A stretch of DNA of 48,704 nt, from positions 1 to 48,704 of the forward strand of contig JBDZUX010000021.1 of NCBI GenBank assembly GCA_040255405.1, written 5' to 3'. Under the pieces are notes generated by a model. It did not search any database and had not been told where the DNA came from. It saw only the letters and a program-made list of their open reading frames with translations. The translations under genes were made by a program, and so were the position numbers. Positions within the stretch are counted from its first letter, which is position 1; the number at the start of each line of letters is the position of its first letter. Source of the DNA: 66-474 sp040255405. GTDB lineage: Bacteria > Pseudomonadota > Gammaproteobacteria > Xanthomonadales > Rhodanobacteraceae. Below, one piece after another: positions 32,183 to 40,810 of this stretch.

Positions 32183-32262
32183 CACCTCCCGTGAATGCGC
32201 GGGCATCGTGGCGAGCATGCCGGGTTCGGGCACCGAATCAATCCAACGCGTGGAGTTGGCCC

Positions 32263-33081
32263 ATGAAAGACATCCTCATTCACGTCAGGGACTTCGAGAA
32301 GCGTACTCCGGCCGCCCATTTCGGCGTACGGCTCGCGGCGACATTGGGCGCGACGGTCACGGGCGTGTACGCCGCCCCGCAGCCGGTGTACATCGCGCCG
32401 GCGTTTGAACCCGAATTGATGGCAGAGGCCATCCGGAACGTGCGTGAGCTGGTCAAGGATGCCGTGCAGGCAAAGCAACCGTTCCTGGATTGGGCGGCTT
32501 CGCTGGGCGTTCCGCAATCAGCCTGGCTGGTCGCGGAAGGGTCCGTCAGTGATGCGCTGGCGCAAGCCGCGACCTGGCACGACCTGCTGGTACTCGATCA
32601 CCCGGACGATGACAGCGGCTCGGCGTGGGACATCCCCGGGGTCGTCCTCAAGACCGGCGTGCCGTGCATCGTCCTGCCACACCATGGGGTGCATTACGGG
32701 CCATTCGATCGGATCGCGATCGGCTGGAACGGCTCGCCCGAAGCGATGCGCGCCGTGCACGCAGCCCTGCCGTTCCTGCAGGGCAAGCAAGTATTGCTTT
32801 TGTGGGGTGAGGAGCGCGACCTTTACCATGGCGTGGACTGGGACCCGCCATTCAACATCATGGAGTACCTCCGGAACCATGGTGTCACGGCGGAACGTCA
32901 CGACATCACCGGAAAATACGATGACGTGGGCGGAGTCCTGCTGGAGGAGGTCATGAAGTTCGGCGCGGACCTGTTCGTGATGGGCGCGTATGGCCGCAGC
33001 CGCTTCAGCGAATGGATGCTCGGTGGTGCGACCCGCCACGTCCTGACGTGGGCCGATATTCCGGTGCTCCTGCGGCACTGA
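32263..33081 (+). CDS. universal stress protein, tandem domains
   Basis: This 272-aa protein has two Usp domains (about 1-140 and 148-272). The second ends MGAYG-x9-GG...IPVLLRH, close to the ATP-binding pattern. The layout matches the longer universal stress proteins common in soil proteobacteria. TGGAG lies seven bases before the ATG, and a perfect FNR-type box lies upstream. It is followed 27 bp later by an alcohol dehydrogenase gene, probably on the same transcript. Confidence 0.88.
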   Translation: MKDILIHVRDFEKRTPAAHFGVRLAATLGATVTGVYAAPQPVYIAPAFEPELMAEAIRNVRELVKDAVQAKQPFLDWAASLGVPQSAWLVAEGSVSDALAQAATWHDLLVLDHPDDDSGSAWDIPGVVLKTGVPCIVLPHHGVHYGPFDRIAIGWNGSPEAMRAVHAALPFLQGKQVLLLWGEERDLYHGVDWDPPFNIMEYLRNHGVTAERHDITGKYDDVGGVLLEEVMKFGADLFVMGAYGRSRFSEWMLGGATRHVLTWADIPVLLRH

Positions 33082-33108
33082 CTGCCCGCATGGCTGGCAG
33101 GCTGCAAC

Positions 33109-34092
33109 ATGCGCGCAATGGTGCTTGAAGGGATCGGCGAACCGCTTGTCCTGAAGGAATTGGCGAGCCCGTCCTTGTTGCCGGACGAAGTGCTCGTGCG
33201 GGTCCAGGCCTGCGGCGTTTGCCGCACCGACTTGCACGTCGTGGACGGAGAACTCCCGCTCACGAGGTTTCCGGTCGTACCCGGACACGAGGTCGTCGGT
33301 GTCGTCGAACGCGCGGGTTACAACGTCAAGGACTGCTTGCCGGGGACGCGCGTCGGCGTGCCATGGCTTGGCGGCACTTGCGGCGTTTGTGCCTATTGCA
33401 CGACGGGGCGCGAAAACCTGTGCGATTACCCGGAATTCACCGGCTGCACCCGGCCCGGTGGATTCGCCAGCCACGTGGTCGCGCGCGCTGCCTTCTGCAT
33501 TCAATTGCACGATGACGCGGATGCGGTAGCCACCGCGCCGCTGCTGTGCGCGGGATTGATCGGCTGGCGGTGCCTCAAGCGCGTCGGCGATGCGCGCCGG
33601 ATCGGGCTGTATGGATTTGGTGCCGCCGCCCACATCATCGCGCAGGTGGCGACCGGTCAGGGGCGCGAGGTGTTTGCCTTCACCCGGGCAGGAGACGCGG
33701 CAGCCCAGTCATTCGCATTGTCCCTCGGCGCCGCGTGGGCGGGCGGCTCGGACGCCCTGCCTCCGAAGCAACTGGACGCGGCGATCATCTTCGCGCCGGT
33801 CGGACTGCTCGTGCCGGTCGCGTTGAGAGCCGTGCGCAAGGGTGGAAGGGTGGTATGCGGCGGCATCCACATGTCCGACATTCCCGCTTTCCCTTACCGC
33901 CTGTTGTGGGAAGAGCGCGAAGTCGTTTCCGTCGCGAACCTCGCTCGCGAAGACGTACGTGGCTTCTTCTCGACAGCCGCAGCCATGGACGTCAAGACGA
34001 CCACCAAACCCTATGCCCTGGATCGCGCGAACAACGCTTTGGCGGATCTGCGCGACGGCGCATTCAGTGGCGCGGCCGTGCTGGTGCCGTAG
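33109..34092 (+). CDS. zinc-dependent alcohol dehydrogenase family protein
   Basis: This 327-aa medium-chain dehydrogenase has the catalytic-zinc motif CGVCRTDLH (35-43) and GHE. The structural-zinc cluster is CGVCAYCTTGRENLC, and GFGAAAH marks the Rossmann fold. It is close to the AdhP/AdhA type that reduces acetaldehyde or oxidises alcohols with NAD(H). Downstream of an FNR-type-regulated USP gene, it could remove reducing equivalents when respiration is limited. The ribosome-binding site is weak. Confidence 0.88.
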   Translation: MRAMVLEGIGEPLVLKELASPSLLPDEVLVRVQACGVCRTDLHVVDGELPLTRFPVVPGHEVVGVVERAGYNVKDCLPGTRVGVPWLGGTCGVCAYCTTGRENLCDYPEFTGCTRPGGFASHVVARAAFCIQLHDDADAVATAPLLCAGLIGWRCLKRVGDARRIGLYGFGAAAHIIAQVATGQGREVFAFTRAGDAAAQSFALSLGAAWAGGSDALPPKQLDAAIIFAPVGLLVPVALRAVRKGGRVVCGGIHMSDIPAFPYRLLWEEREVVSVANLAREDVRGFFSTAAAMDVKTTTKPYALDRANNALADLRDGAFSGAAVLVP

Positions 34093-34235
34093 GGCTCCGC
34101 CCGCGTTCAAGGGCACTCTCGTCCGGGTCCCAGCCAAACCGTTTTTCTTCGATCTGGCGGAGCCGCATTGGCCGGATAATTCCTCATGCCGCACCGGCAT
34201 CCTCCCTGCTTGCGAGTTTTTTCAGGAGGTAGGGT
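34093..34235 (+). other. intergenic leader with hairpins and SD-pairing segment
   Basis: No gene is seen. ATGCCG-CAC-CGGCAT (34186-34200) is a perfect six-base hairpin. It is followed at once by CCTCCCTG, which can pair, with one bulged base, with the CAGGAGG (34223-34229) ahead of the small ORF at 34236. The loop contains six T. This looks like a leader able to mask a ribosome-binding site. Confidence 0.35.
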
Positions 34236-34331
34236 ATGCGTTGGGTCTATTACGGGGTTGCTGACGTCGCCACGGGACTGGCATGCCTATCGTGGTCGTT
34301 TGTGTTTGGCGCTTGGACCGGCGCGCCGTAG
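34236..34331 (+). CDS. possible 31-aa hydrophobic small protein
   Basis: An ATG five bases after AGGAGGT opens a 31-codon frame rich in aromatic and small hydrophobic residues (WVYYG...LSWSFVFGAW). It could form one membrane helix. The strong ribosome-binding site and its possible pairing with an upstream CCTCC support translation. The short length and the broken frames that follow leave open that it is a remnant of a longer gene. Confidence 0.35.
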   Translation: MRWVYYGVADVATGLACLSWSFVFGAWTGAP

Positions 34332-34666
34332 GGGCCAAAGGTTGTCGCCGTGCCGCGTGCTGTTCCGCCCGGTCGGCTTCCGGTGCCACCTGTAATTCGT
34401 CCTGCTGACGAAACGCGCAGAATGCTTTTTGCGGATCTTCGGGCTGGGCGTGTGGTCTGTGATTCTGGCGGTTTTTACGCTCGTCAGGCTGGCGCGCAGA
34501 CTGTGCGGGTGCTTGTCGATGGCCGGCCGATGCCGTGTCCGTGAGTCCCCCGGTTGATACGCCGGATTCAATTTTACACAATAGGCATTTGCATCACTCA
34601 AGGTGCAATTAAGGCCCTTGGGCCTGACGGCTGCAAAATACTGCCCCGCCGGGCTCTGATTGCGAA
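34332..34666. other. 335-bp stretch with no supported gene
   Basis: No frame here has a start, ribosome-binding site and family-like sequence together. One plus frame (about 34396-34557) encodes a hydrophobic segment ILAVFTLVRLARRL but has no start codon, suggesting decayed membrane-protein DNA. Composition between 34555 and 34610 is noticeably more AT-rich than the surroundings. A short hairpin AGGCCC-TT-GGGCCT lies at about 34612-34625. Confidence 0.4.
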
Positions 34667-35059
34667 CTAATCCGGATGCAGGATCCGGTGCTCGCGAGTC
34701 GAGCTTGCGGCGTAGTGCCTGTCGACTTCGCCGGCCACACTCGGATCGGCGAGATTCGGCCAATGATCGACGTCGAACCCCGGTGCGTCCTTAAGACGAT
34801 CCTTGGGTACGTCGAGGACAAGGCGTTCGTTCTCCGGATCGACGCGGAATGCGTCCCACGGGATCGCGAACAATTTGTTGCCGACGCCGAGGACACCACC
34901 GAAGCTCAATACACCATAAGCGATCTTGCCGCTGGCGGTGTCGATCATCGCGTCCTTCAAGTCACCCAGGGATTCGTCCTGCGGGTTCCGGACCTGGGCG
35001 CCGATCAGCGTGGATGCCGAAAGAAATCGGGAATGGAGAAACTTGACGGACTCGGCCAT
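34667..35059 (-). CDS. PRC-barrel domain protein
   Basis: This 130-aa protein has an N-terminal PRC-barrel domain (about 12-90) with the family's LIGAQVRNPQDESLGDLKDA strand pattern and the VLGVGNKLFAIPWDAF segment. A short acidic C-terminus follows. PRC barrels occur in photosynthetic reaction centre H subunits and RimM. Stand-alone forms are stress-related proteins of unknown role. AAGGAGG precedes the ATG at 35059. It lies downstream of the DUF2945 gene on the same strand. Confidence 0.85.
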   Translation of the reverse strand: MAESVKFLHSRFLSASTLIGAQVRNPQDESLGDLKDAMIDTASGKIAYGVLSFGGVLGVGNKLFAIPWDAFRVDPENERLVLDVPKDRLKDAPGFDVDHWPNLADPSVAGEVDRHYAASSTREHRILHPD

Positions 35060-35211
35060 ATGCGGTTGCCTCCTTGCAGATTGCGGACCGCCACGCTTGC
35101 AGGCAGTCCAGCCTTCAGGCTATCGCCGGCGCACTGAACGCGACCGGTATCTATCCTTCGGGGAACACGGCGCCGAGCCTGGACCCATCCGCATGAATGG
35201 ATCTCGCAAAC

Positions 35212-35454
35212 TCACTTCGGGAGTTTCGTCAGCACCTTGCCGCGATGCGCCGCCACGTGGTCGGTCTTGTCGCTCTTGATTTCATATTGCGGATCGTCGG
35301 CGCTGGCTCGGTGGGTGTGGCCCTTGTAATCGAAGTCGCGGGTGTGGACCTTGATGACCACGCCGCTGACATGGCCGGCTTCCGAATTCCAGCGGACATG
35401 GTCGCCAGCCTTGAATCGGGCGGATGCGGATGGGCGGGTTTTCCTTGTCGGCAT
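35212..35454 (-). CDS. DUF2945 (HVA1-type Tudor-like) protein
   Basis: This 80-aa basic protein matches DUF2945: FKAGDHVRWNSEAGHVSG, then VIKVHTRDFDYKGHTHRAS and YEIKSDKTDHVAAHRG, the core of the family. The fold is a small SH3/Tudor-like barrel and the function is unknown. GAGGTG lies eight bases before the ATG. It starts 12 bp after the pgm stop on the same strand and could be read from the sugar operon. Confidence 0.85.
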   Translation of the reverse strand: MPTRKTRPSASARFKAGDHVRWNSEAGHVSGVVIKVHTRDFDYKGHTHRASADDPQYEIKSDKTDHVAAHRGKVLTKLPK

Positions 35455-35466
35455 CGGTTTTGCACC

Positions 35467-37116
35467 TCAAGCAATCGCCCTGTCCACGACCTGCTGCGCT
35501 TCGTCAAGAATGGACTGCAAGTGCTTGGCATCCCTGAAGCTTTCCGCATAGATCTTGTAGATCGCCTCGGTGCCGGACGGCCGCGCGGCAAACCAGCCGT
35601 GCTCGGTCACGACCTTGACCCCGCCGATCGGGGCGTTGTTGCCGGGTGCCCTGTCGAGCTTGCGGATCACCGGGCTGCCGGCGAGGCTCTCGAGCTCGAG
35701 CTCGCCGACGGACAATTTCGCCAGCTTCCGTTTCTGCGAATCCGTGGCCGCGGCTTCGACGCGATCGGTGAAAGGCCGCCCGAGTTCGTCCGCCAGCGCC
35801 TCATAGCACTCGCCGGGGTCGCGCCCTGCCCGTGCCGCGATTTCGGCCGACAGCAGCGCGGGCACGATGCCGTCCTTGTCGGTCGTCCACACCGAACCAT
35901 CCATCCGCAGGAACGATGCGCCGGCGCTTTCTTCGCCGCCGAATCCGAGTGAGCCGTCGCCCAGCCCCGGTGCGAACCATTTGAACCCGACCGGCACTTC
36001 GTAGACTTGCCGTTTGAGCTTGTCGGCCACGCGATCGATCAGCGCGGTGCTGACCACCGTCTTGCCGATCGCGACCTTTTCGGGCCAGCGTTTCCGCTCG
36101 CGAAACAGGAAGTCGATCATCACCGCAAGATAATGGTTCGACGGCATCAGGCCGGACGAGCGCGTCACCACGCCGTGACGGTCGTGGTCGGTGTCGCAGG
36201 CGAACGCGACATCGTACTTGTCCTTCAACGCCAGCAGGCGCTGCATCGCGTATTCGGATGATGGGTCCATCCGGATCTTGCCGTCCCAGTCCACGGTCAT
36301 GAAGGCGAAGCGCGGGTCGACTTCCTCGCTGACGACCGTGAGGTCGAGCTTGTAGCGTTCGGCAATCGGCGCCCAGTAGTGCACCCCTGCTCCGCCCAGC
36401 GGATCGATGGCCAGCTTCAGGCCGGCACCGCGGATCGCATGGAAATCGATGACGTTGCCGAGATCGGAAACGTACGCGTCGAGGTAGTCGTGCGTATGGG
36501 TGGTCGCTGTCGCACACGCCTGCACGAACGGCACGCGTTTGACGCCGGCGAGCTTGTGTTCGAGATAGTGATTGGCCTGGTTCTGCACCCAGCCCGTAAT
36601 ATCGGTTCCGGCGGGCCCACCGTTGACCGGGTTGTATTTGAAACCGCCGTTGTCGGGCGGATTGTGCGAAGGCGTGATCACGATGCCGTCGGCGAGCCCG
36701 CCGTCGCGCCCGCGGTTGTGCACCAGGATCGCGTGCGAAATCGCCGGTGTCGGCGTGAATTCGCCACCCCTGGAAGACATTACCTCGACGCCGTTCGCCG
36801 CCAGCACTTCCAGCGCATTCCGGAACGCCGGCTGCGACAGCGCGTGGGTATCGAAGCCGATGAACAGTGGCCCGGTAACCGATTCCTTCGCACGATAGTC
36901 GCAGATCGCCTGGGTGATCGCGAGGATGTGCCATTCGTTGAAGCTGCCGGCCAGCGAGGTGCCGCGGTGGCCCGACGTGCCGAACGCTACCCGTTGCGAC
37001 GGGTCATTCGGATCCGGCCGCATATCCGCATAAGCCGCCAAAAGTCTGTCGACATCGACAAGGATCTCCTTCGGCGCGGGCTTGCCGGCGAGCGGGCTGA
37101 TCTGCTCCGCGCTCAT
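35467..37116 (-). CDS. pgm: phosphoglucomutase (alpha-D-glucose-phosphate-specific)
   Basis: This 549-aa phosphohexomutase carries the phosphoserine loop AFGTS49GHRG, the metal loop DTDHDRHG and the sugar-binding GGEESAG motif, all typical of E. coli-type Pgm. It interconverts glucose-1-phosphate and glucose-6-phosphate. Its ATG overlaps the pgi stop codon (ATGA). The frame stays open upstream through pgi, which can look like a fusion, but the family start is here. It links glucose-1-phosphate, made by phosphorolysis upstream in the operon, to the pentose phosphate pathway. Confidence 0.95.
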   Translation of the reverse strand: MSAEQISPLAGKPAPKEILVDVDRLLAAYADMRPDPNDPSQRVAFGTSGHRGTSLAGSFNEWHILAITQAICDYRAKESVTGPLFIGFDTHALSQPAFRNALEVLAANGVEVMSSRGGEFTPTPAISHAILVHNRGRDGGLADGIVITPSHNPPDNGGFKYNPVNGGPAGTDITGWVQNQANHYLEHKLAGVKRVPFVQACATATTHTHDYLDAYVSDLGNVIDFHAIRGAGLKLAIDPLGGAGVHYWAPIAERYKLDLTVVSEEVDPRFAFMTVDWDGKIRMDPSSEYAMQRLLALKDKYDVAFACDTDHDRHGVVTRSSGLMPSNHYLAVMIDFLFRERKRWPEKVAIGKTVVSTALIDRVADKLKRQVYEVPVGFKWFAPGLGDGSLGFGGEESAGASFLRMDGSVWTTDKDGIVPALLSAEIAARAGRDPGECYEALADELGRPFTDRVEAAATDSQKRKLAKLSVGELELESLAGSPVIRKLDRAPGNNAPIGGVKVVTEHGWFAARPSGTEAIYKIYAESFRDAKHLQSILDEAQQVVDRAIA

Positions 37117-38747
37117 CGGGTTTCCGTGCGCGCGGCGCGATAGCGTCGGATCAGCGCGTTGGTGGAACTGTCGTGTTCGAGTTTCGGATCGTTCGAATCC
37201 TGCAATTGCGGAATCAACTTGTTCGCCAGTTGCTTGCCAAGTTCCACGCCCCACTGGTCGAACGAATCGATGTCCCAGATCGCGCCCTGCACGAACACGC
37301 TGTGCTCGTACAGCGCGATCAAGGCGCCCAGCGTGTGCGGCGTGAGGTCGTCGGCGAGAATCGTGTTGGTGGGCCGGTTGCCTTCGCACACGCGGTGCGG
37401 CACCAGCCGCTCCGGTGTGCCTTCCGCGCGCACCTGCGCCGCGGTCTTGCCGAAGGCCAGCGCTTCGGTTTGCGCGAAAAGGTTGGCCATCAACAAGTCG
37501 TGCTGGCGGCCGAGCGGATTCAGCGAATGCATGAAGCCGATGAAATCGCACGGAATCAGGCGCGTGCCCTGGTGGATCAACTGGTAGAACGAATGCTGAC
37601 CATTGGTGCCGGGTTCGCCCCAGTAGATCGGTCCGGTGGCGTAGTCGACGTGTTCGCCCGGCAGCGTGACGTGCTTGCCGTTCGATTCCATCGTCAGCTG
37701 CTGCAGGTACGCCGGAAAGCGCTTCAGGTAGTGCGCGTACGGCAGCACGGCAACGGTCTGGGCGCCAAAGAAATCGTTGTACCAGATCGAGATAAGCGCC
37801 ATCAGCAAGGGCAGATTCGCTTCCGGCGGCGCGTTCCCGAAGTGCTCGTCCATCGCGTGGAAGCCGGCCAGCATGTCGCGGAAGGCATCCGGCCCGATCG
37901 CGAGCATGGTCGAAAGCCCGATCGCCGAATCCATCGAATAGCGGCCGCCGACCCAGTCCCAGAATCCGAACATGTTGGCGGTGTCGATGCCGAACTTTCC
38001 GACTTCCGCGGCATTGGTCGACACGGCGACGAAATGTTTCGCCACGGCCGCCCCGTCGCCACGGAGCTTCTGGAGGCACCAGTCGCGCGCTGCGTGCGCG
38101 TTGGTCAGCGTCTCGAGCGTAGTGAAGGTTTTCGAACAGACGATGAAAAGCGTTTCCTCGGCGTCGAGGTCGCGCGTCGCCTCCACGAAATCGGTCGGGT
38201 CCACGTTGGATACGAAGCGGAACGTCATGTCGCGGCGGCTGTAGTGCTTCAGCGCCTCGCAGGCCATCACCGGACCGAGGTCGGAACCGCCGATGCCGAT
38301 GCTGATCACGTTGCGGATGCGCTTCCCGGAATGCCCCCGCCATTCGCCCGAGCGCACCTTGTCGCTGAAGGCGGCCATGCGGTCCAGCACCTCGTGCACT
38401 TCCGGGACGACGTTGGTGCCATCCACCAGGATGCGTTCATTCCGCGGCGCGCGCAGCGCGACGTGCAGCACCGCACGGTTTTCGGTTTCGTTGATCCTGT
38501 CGCCGCGGAACATCGCATCGCGGCGCGCGAACACGCCGCGGGCGCGGGCAAGCTGCTGCAACAGCCGCAGGGTTTCGTCCGTGACGAGATTCTTCGAATA
38601 ATCGAGGTACAACCCCGCACCTTCGGCGACGAGGCGCGTACCGCGCTGTGCGTCGGCATCGAACAGCTGCTTCAACGTGGTGCCGCGCAACGACCGCCAG
38701 TGGCGCGCAAGCGCGCACCATTCCGCCGATTTCGTCAGTGACGTCAT
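37113..38747 (-). CDS. pgi: glucose-6-phosphate isomerase
   Basis: This 544-aa isomerase has the Pgi signatures ISIGIGGSDLGP (149-160) and GPIYWGEPGTNGQHSF. The catalytic Glu354 and His385 keep the E. coli spacing (E355/H386), and a C-terminal QWGVELGKQ supplies the lysine. It interconverts glucose-6-phosphate and fructose-6-phosphate. GGAG precedes the ATG. It is the first gene after a 277-bp gap containing a palindromic repeat, so it may have its own promoter. Confidence 0.95.
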   Translation of the reverse strand: MTSLTKSAEWCALARHWRSLRGTTLKQLFDADAQRGTRLVAEGAGLYLDYSKNLVTDETLRLLQQLARARGVFARRDAMFRGDRINETENRAVLHVALRAPRNERILVDGTNVVPEVHEVLDRMAAFSDKVRSGEWRGHSGKRIRNVISIGIGGSDLGPVMACEALKHYSRRDMTFRFVSNVDPTDFVEATRDLDAEETLFIVCSKTFTTLETLTNAHAARDWCLQKLRGDGAAVAKHFVAVSTNAAEVGKFGIDTANMFGFWDWVGGRYSMDSAIGLSTMLAIGPDAFRDMLAGFHAMDEHFGNAPPEANLPLLMALISIWYNDFFGAQTVAVLPYAHYLKRFPAYLQQLTMESNGKHVTLPGEHVDYATGPIYWGEPGTNGQHSFYQLIHQGTRLIPCDFIGFMHSLNPLGRQHDLLMANLFAQTEALAFGKTAAQVRAEGTPERLVPHRVCEGNRPTNTILADDLTPHTLGALIALYEHSVFVQGAIWDIDSFDQWGVELGKQLANKLIPQLQDSNDPKLEHDSSTNALIRRYRAARTETR

Positions 38748-38896
38748 TCAAGCATCTCCAGACCCTTTCCCGATTGGCGTCGTATGTCAGCAAGAAATTG
38801 GCGTCGTTCCGGGGCCGCCCGTGCTTCTTGCGGGTGGCTTCGGAATGACGAGATGAAAGGCTTCTGTTGGCATATGGCGCTAATCAGGAATCTTTT

Positions 38897-38990
38897 TGAC
38901 GCGGATTTTCGCGGATAGACGCGGATGGAGTCGATGCAAATCGCATCGCGGAAGGATCTCCATCCATCCTGAGCCGCGTTCATCCGCGTC
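38897..38990. repeat. palindromic intergenic repeat element between tal and pgi
   Basis: GACGCGGATG (38918-38927) and CATCCGCGTC (38981-38990) are perfect 10-bp inverted repeats. On the left, GCGGAT recurs every 10 bp (38901, 38911, 38921). The centre holds a smaller palindrome, GATGC-AAATC-GCATC. The element could form a cruciform or long RNA hairpin between the two genes. It resembles the GCGGAT-type dispersed repeats of many proteobacterial genomes. The rest of 38748-39024 holds no gene. Confidence 0.7.
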
Positions 38991-39024
38991 CAACACCTTT
39001 GCTTCCCATCTCGAAAGCAGACCG

Positions 39025-40107
39025 TCATCCATGCGCAACCTGGGCGGTCTTGTCGCGGATCCGCTTCAGCAGGTCATTCCACGACTTCACGAATGCCGCA
39101 GCCCCGTCGCGTTGCAGCTTGGCGGCGAGCTCGGCGTCGTCGATGCCGGCCGCCTTGAATTGCGCGATCACCTTTTCGCAGTCGCCGCCATCCTTCGCCA
39201 TCGGGGCACCGAGTTTTCCGTGGTCGGCGAACGCCAGCAACGTCTTGTCCGGCATGGTGTTGATGGTGTCCGGCGCAGCCAGCGCCTCGATGTACAAGGT
39301 GTCGGAAGCCTTCGGATCCTTGGTGCCTGTGCTGGCCCACAACAGGCGCTGCGGGTGCGCGCCGGCCGCGATGATCTTCTTCCAGCGAGCGCTCTCGCGC
39401 AGCTCGACGTACGCCTTGTAGCTGCGCTGGCCGATCGCGATGCCGAGCCGGTCCTTGAGTTCCACGGGAACCTTGTCGGCGACGGCAACGTCCCAGCGGC
39501 TGACGAAGATCGAGGCCACGGATTCCACATTGGGCGATTTCCCCTCCGCAATGCGGCGCTCGATGCCGCGCATCCAGGCCTCGACGGAGGCGAGATACTG
39601 CTCGCGCGAGAACAGCAGGGTGACGTTGATCGGCACGCCCCGGTAGATCGATTCCTCGATGGCTGGCACGCCCGCGGGCGTACCGGGAATCTTGATGAAG
39701 AGATTGTCGCGGCGGCCCTTGGCATGCAGCGCGACGGCGGAATCGATCGTGGCCTGCGTCTGGTCGGCGAGCAACGGCGAGACTTCCAGCGACACGAAGC
39801 CATCGACGCCGTGGCTGGCCGCGTGCGCCGGCTTGAACAAATCAGCCGCGCGGGTCAGGTCCTGCAGCGCGAGCGCGAAGAAAAGCTCTTCGCCCTGCCG
39901 GCCCTCGGCAATCAATGCGGCAATCGCGTCATCGTAGTCCGTGCCGCCGGAAATCGCCTTGTCGAATATCGACGGATTGGACGTCAATCCGGTGACGTTG
40001 CAGTCGGCGATGTATTTCGCGAGCGTGCCGTCGTTGAGGATGCCGCGCGTGATGTTGTCCAGCCAGATGCTCTGGCCTAGGTCGTGCAATCTCCGGGTGG
40101 GGTTCAT
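39025..40107 (-). CDS. tal: transaldolase
   Basis: This 360-aa enzyme has the transaldolase N-terminal SIWLDNITRGIL, the VTGLTSNPSIFDKA segment, and the Schiff-base Lys139 in NLFIKIPGTPAG. Its length is that of the longer TalAB-type bacterial form. It transfers a dihydroxyacetone unit in the non-oxidative pentose phosphate pathway. GGAG is seven bases before the ATG. It starts four bases after the HAD-phosphatase stop on the same strand, so the two are in one unit. Confidence 0.94.
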   Translation of the reverse strand: MNPTRRLHDLGQSIWLDNITRGILNDGTLAKYIADCNVTGLTSNPSIFDKAISGGTDYDDAIAALIAEGRQGEELFFALALQDLTRAADLFKPAHAASHGVDGFVSLEVSPLLADQTQATIDSAVALHAKGRRDNLFIKIPGTPAGVPAIEESIYRGVPINVTLLFSREQYLASVEAWMRGIERRIAEGKSPNVESVASIFVSRWDVAVADKVPVELKDRLGIAIGQRSYKAYVELRESARWKKIIAAGAHPQRLLWASTGTKDPKASDTLYIEALAAPDTINTMPDKTLLAFADHGKLGAPMAKDGGDCEKVIAQFKAAGIDDAELAAKLQRDGAAAFVKSWNDLLKRIRDKTAQVAHG

Positions 40108-40111
40108 CGAT

Positions 40112-40810
40112 TCACTCCGCGGCGTTTGCCGGTTTCGAGGGGGAAAGAAAGGCGTCGAGGGCCATGCCCGCGAGTTCGCCGACGTGGTCCAGCGTGATCT
40201 GGGCGGCCGGGTATTCCTTCAAGGCGGCCGGGTCGTTGGCGTAATGGCCCTGGCGCACGAACACGGTGGTCAGGCGGTCGCGCCAGTGGCGTTTCATGCC
40301 ATCGAGTACGCGCAACTTGTCTTCGACCATCACGTAGTGCGTGGCGGGGAAATGTCGCATCACGTCGTCCAACATGCGCTCCTTGTGCACATAGATCAAG
40401 ACCCGACCCTGCACCGCGTCGGCAATCCCCGAGACGTTGATCTTGCGCGGCTGCAGCACCACGTCACCGTCGGACAGCACCGCGCAAGCGCCAAATTGCG
40501 CAAGGTGCGCAACCGCGTCCAGCGCGCCGGGATAAAGGCGCGCTGCGAAATCGTAGTCCAGCAGGTAGGCCGCCAGGTCCTGCGCGCGCAACTCGTCGTC
40601 GCATTCGAGGCGGAAGCGCTGGATGGCGCCGAGATAGTCGGCATAGCCGAGTTTCCCACGCAGGTCCTCGTAGATCTCCCAATACTTTTTCGCGGCGTCC
40701 GCACCAAACACGTCCGTGACGTGTCTGTCGAGATCGTCCTGCACGCCATCGTTGTCGAGCAGCGTGTTGTCGACGTCGAACAGGAACACGAGGGGCGCGG
40801 TTCCGCTCAC
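40112..40810 (-). CDS. HAD-family hydrolase
   Basis: This 232-aa protein has the HAD motifs: FLFDVDNTLLDND near residues 9-21 (motif I nucleophile), VLSDGDVV (motif II) and VEDKLRVLDG (motif IV). A helical cap lies between I and II. It probably dephosphorylates a small phosphometabolite. Between zwf and tal it could clear a dead-end sugar phosphate or act as a phosphoglycolate-type repair enzyme. The start is a GTG overlapping the zwf stop (GTGA); an open frame continues upstream inside zwf but is not family-like. Confidence 0.82.
   Translation of the reverse strand: MSGTAPLVFLFDVDNTLLDNDGVQDDLDRHVTDVFGADAAKKYWEIYEDLRGKLGYADYLGAIQRFRLECDDELRAQDLAAYLLDYDFAARLYPGALDAVAHLAQFGACAVLSDGDVVLQPRKINVSGIADAVQGRVLIYVHKERMLDDVMRHFPATHYVMVEDKLRVLDGMKRHWRDRLTTVFVRQGHYANDPAALKEYPAAQITLDHVGELAGMALDAFLSPSKPANAAE

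Noticed and set aside
34287..34763. 158-codon minus-strand frame in the gene-poor stretch
   Set aside because: It lacks a ribosome-binding site, has no recognisable motif, and overlaps the end of the PRC-barrel gene on the same strand in another frame.
35467..38343. apparent 958-aa fusion reading through pgi into pgm
   Set aside because: The upstream part is an out-of-frame shadow of pgi. Family similarity begins exactly at the pgm ATG that overlaps the pgi stop.
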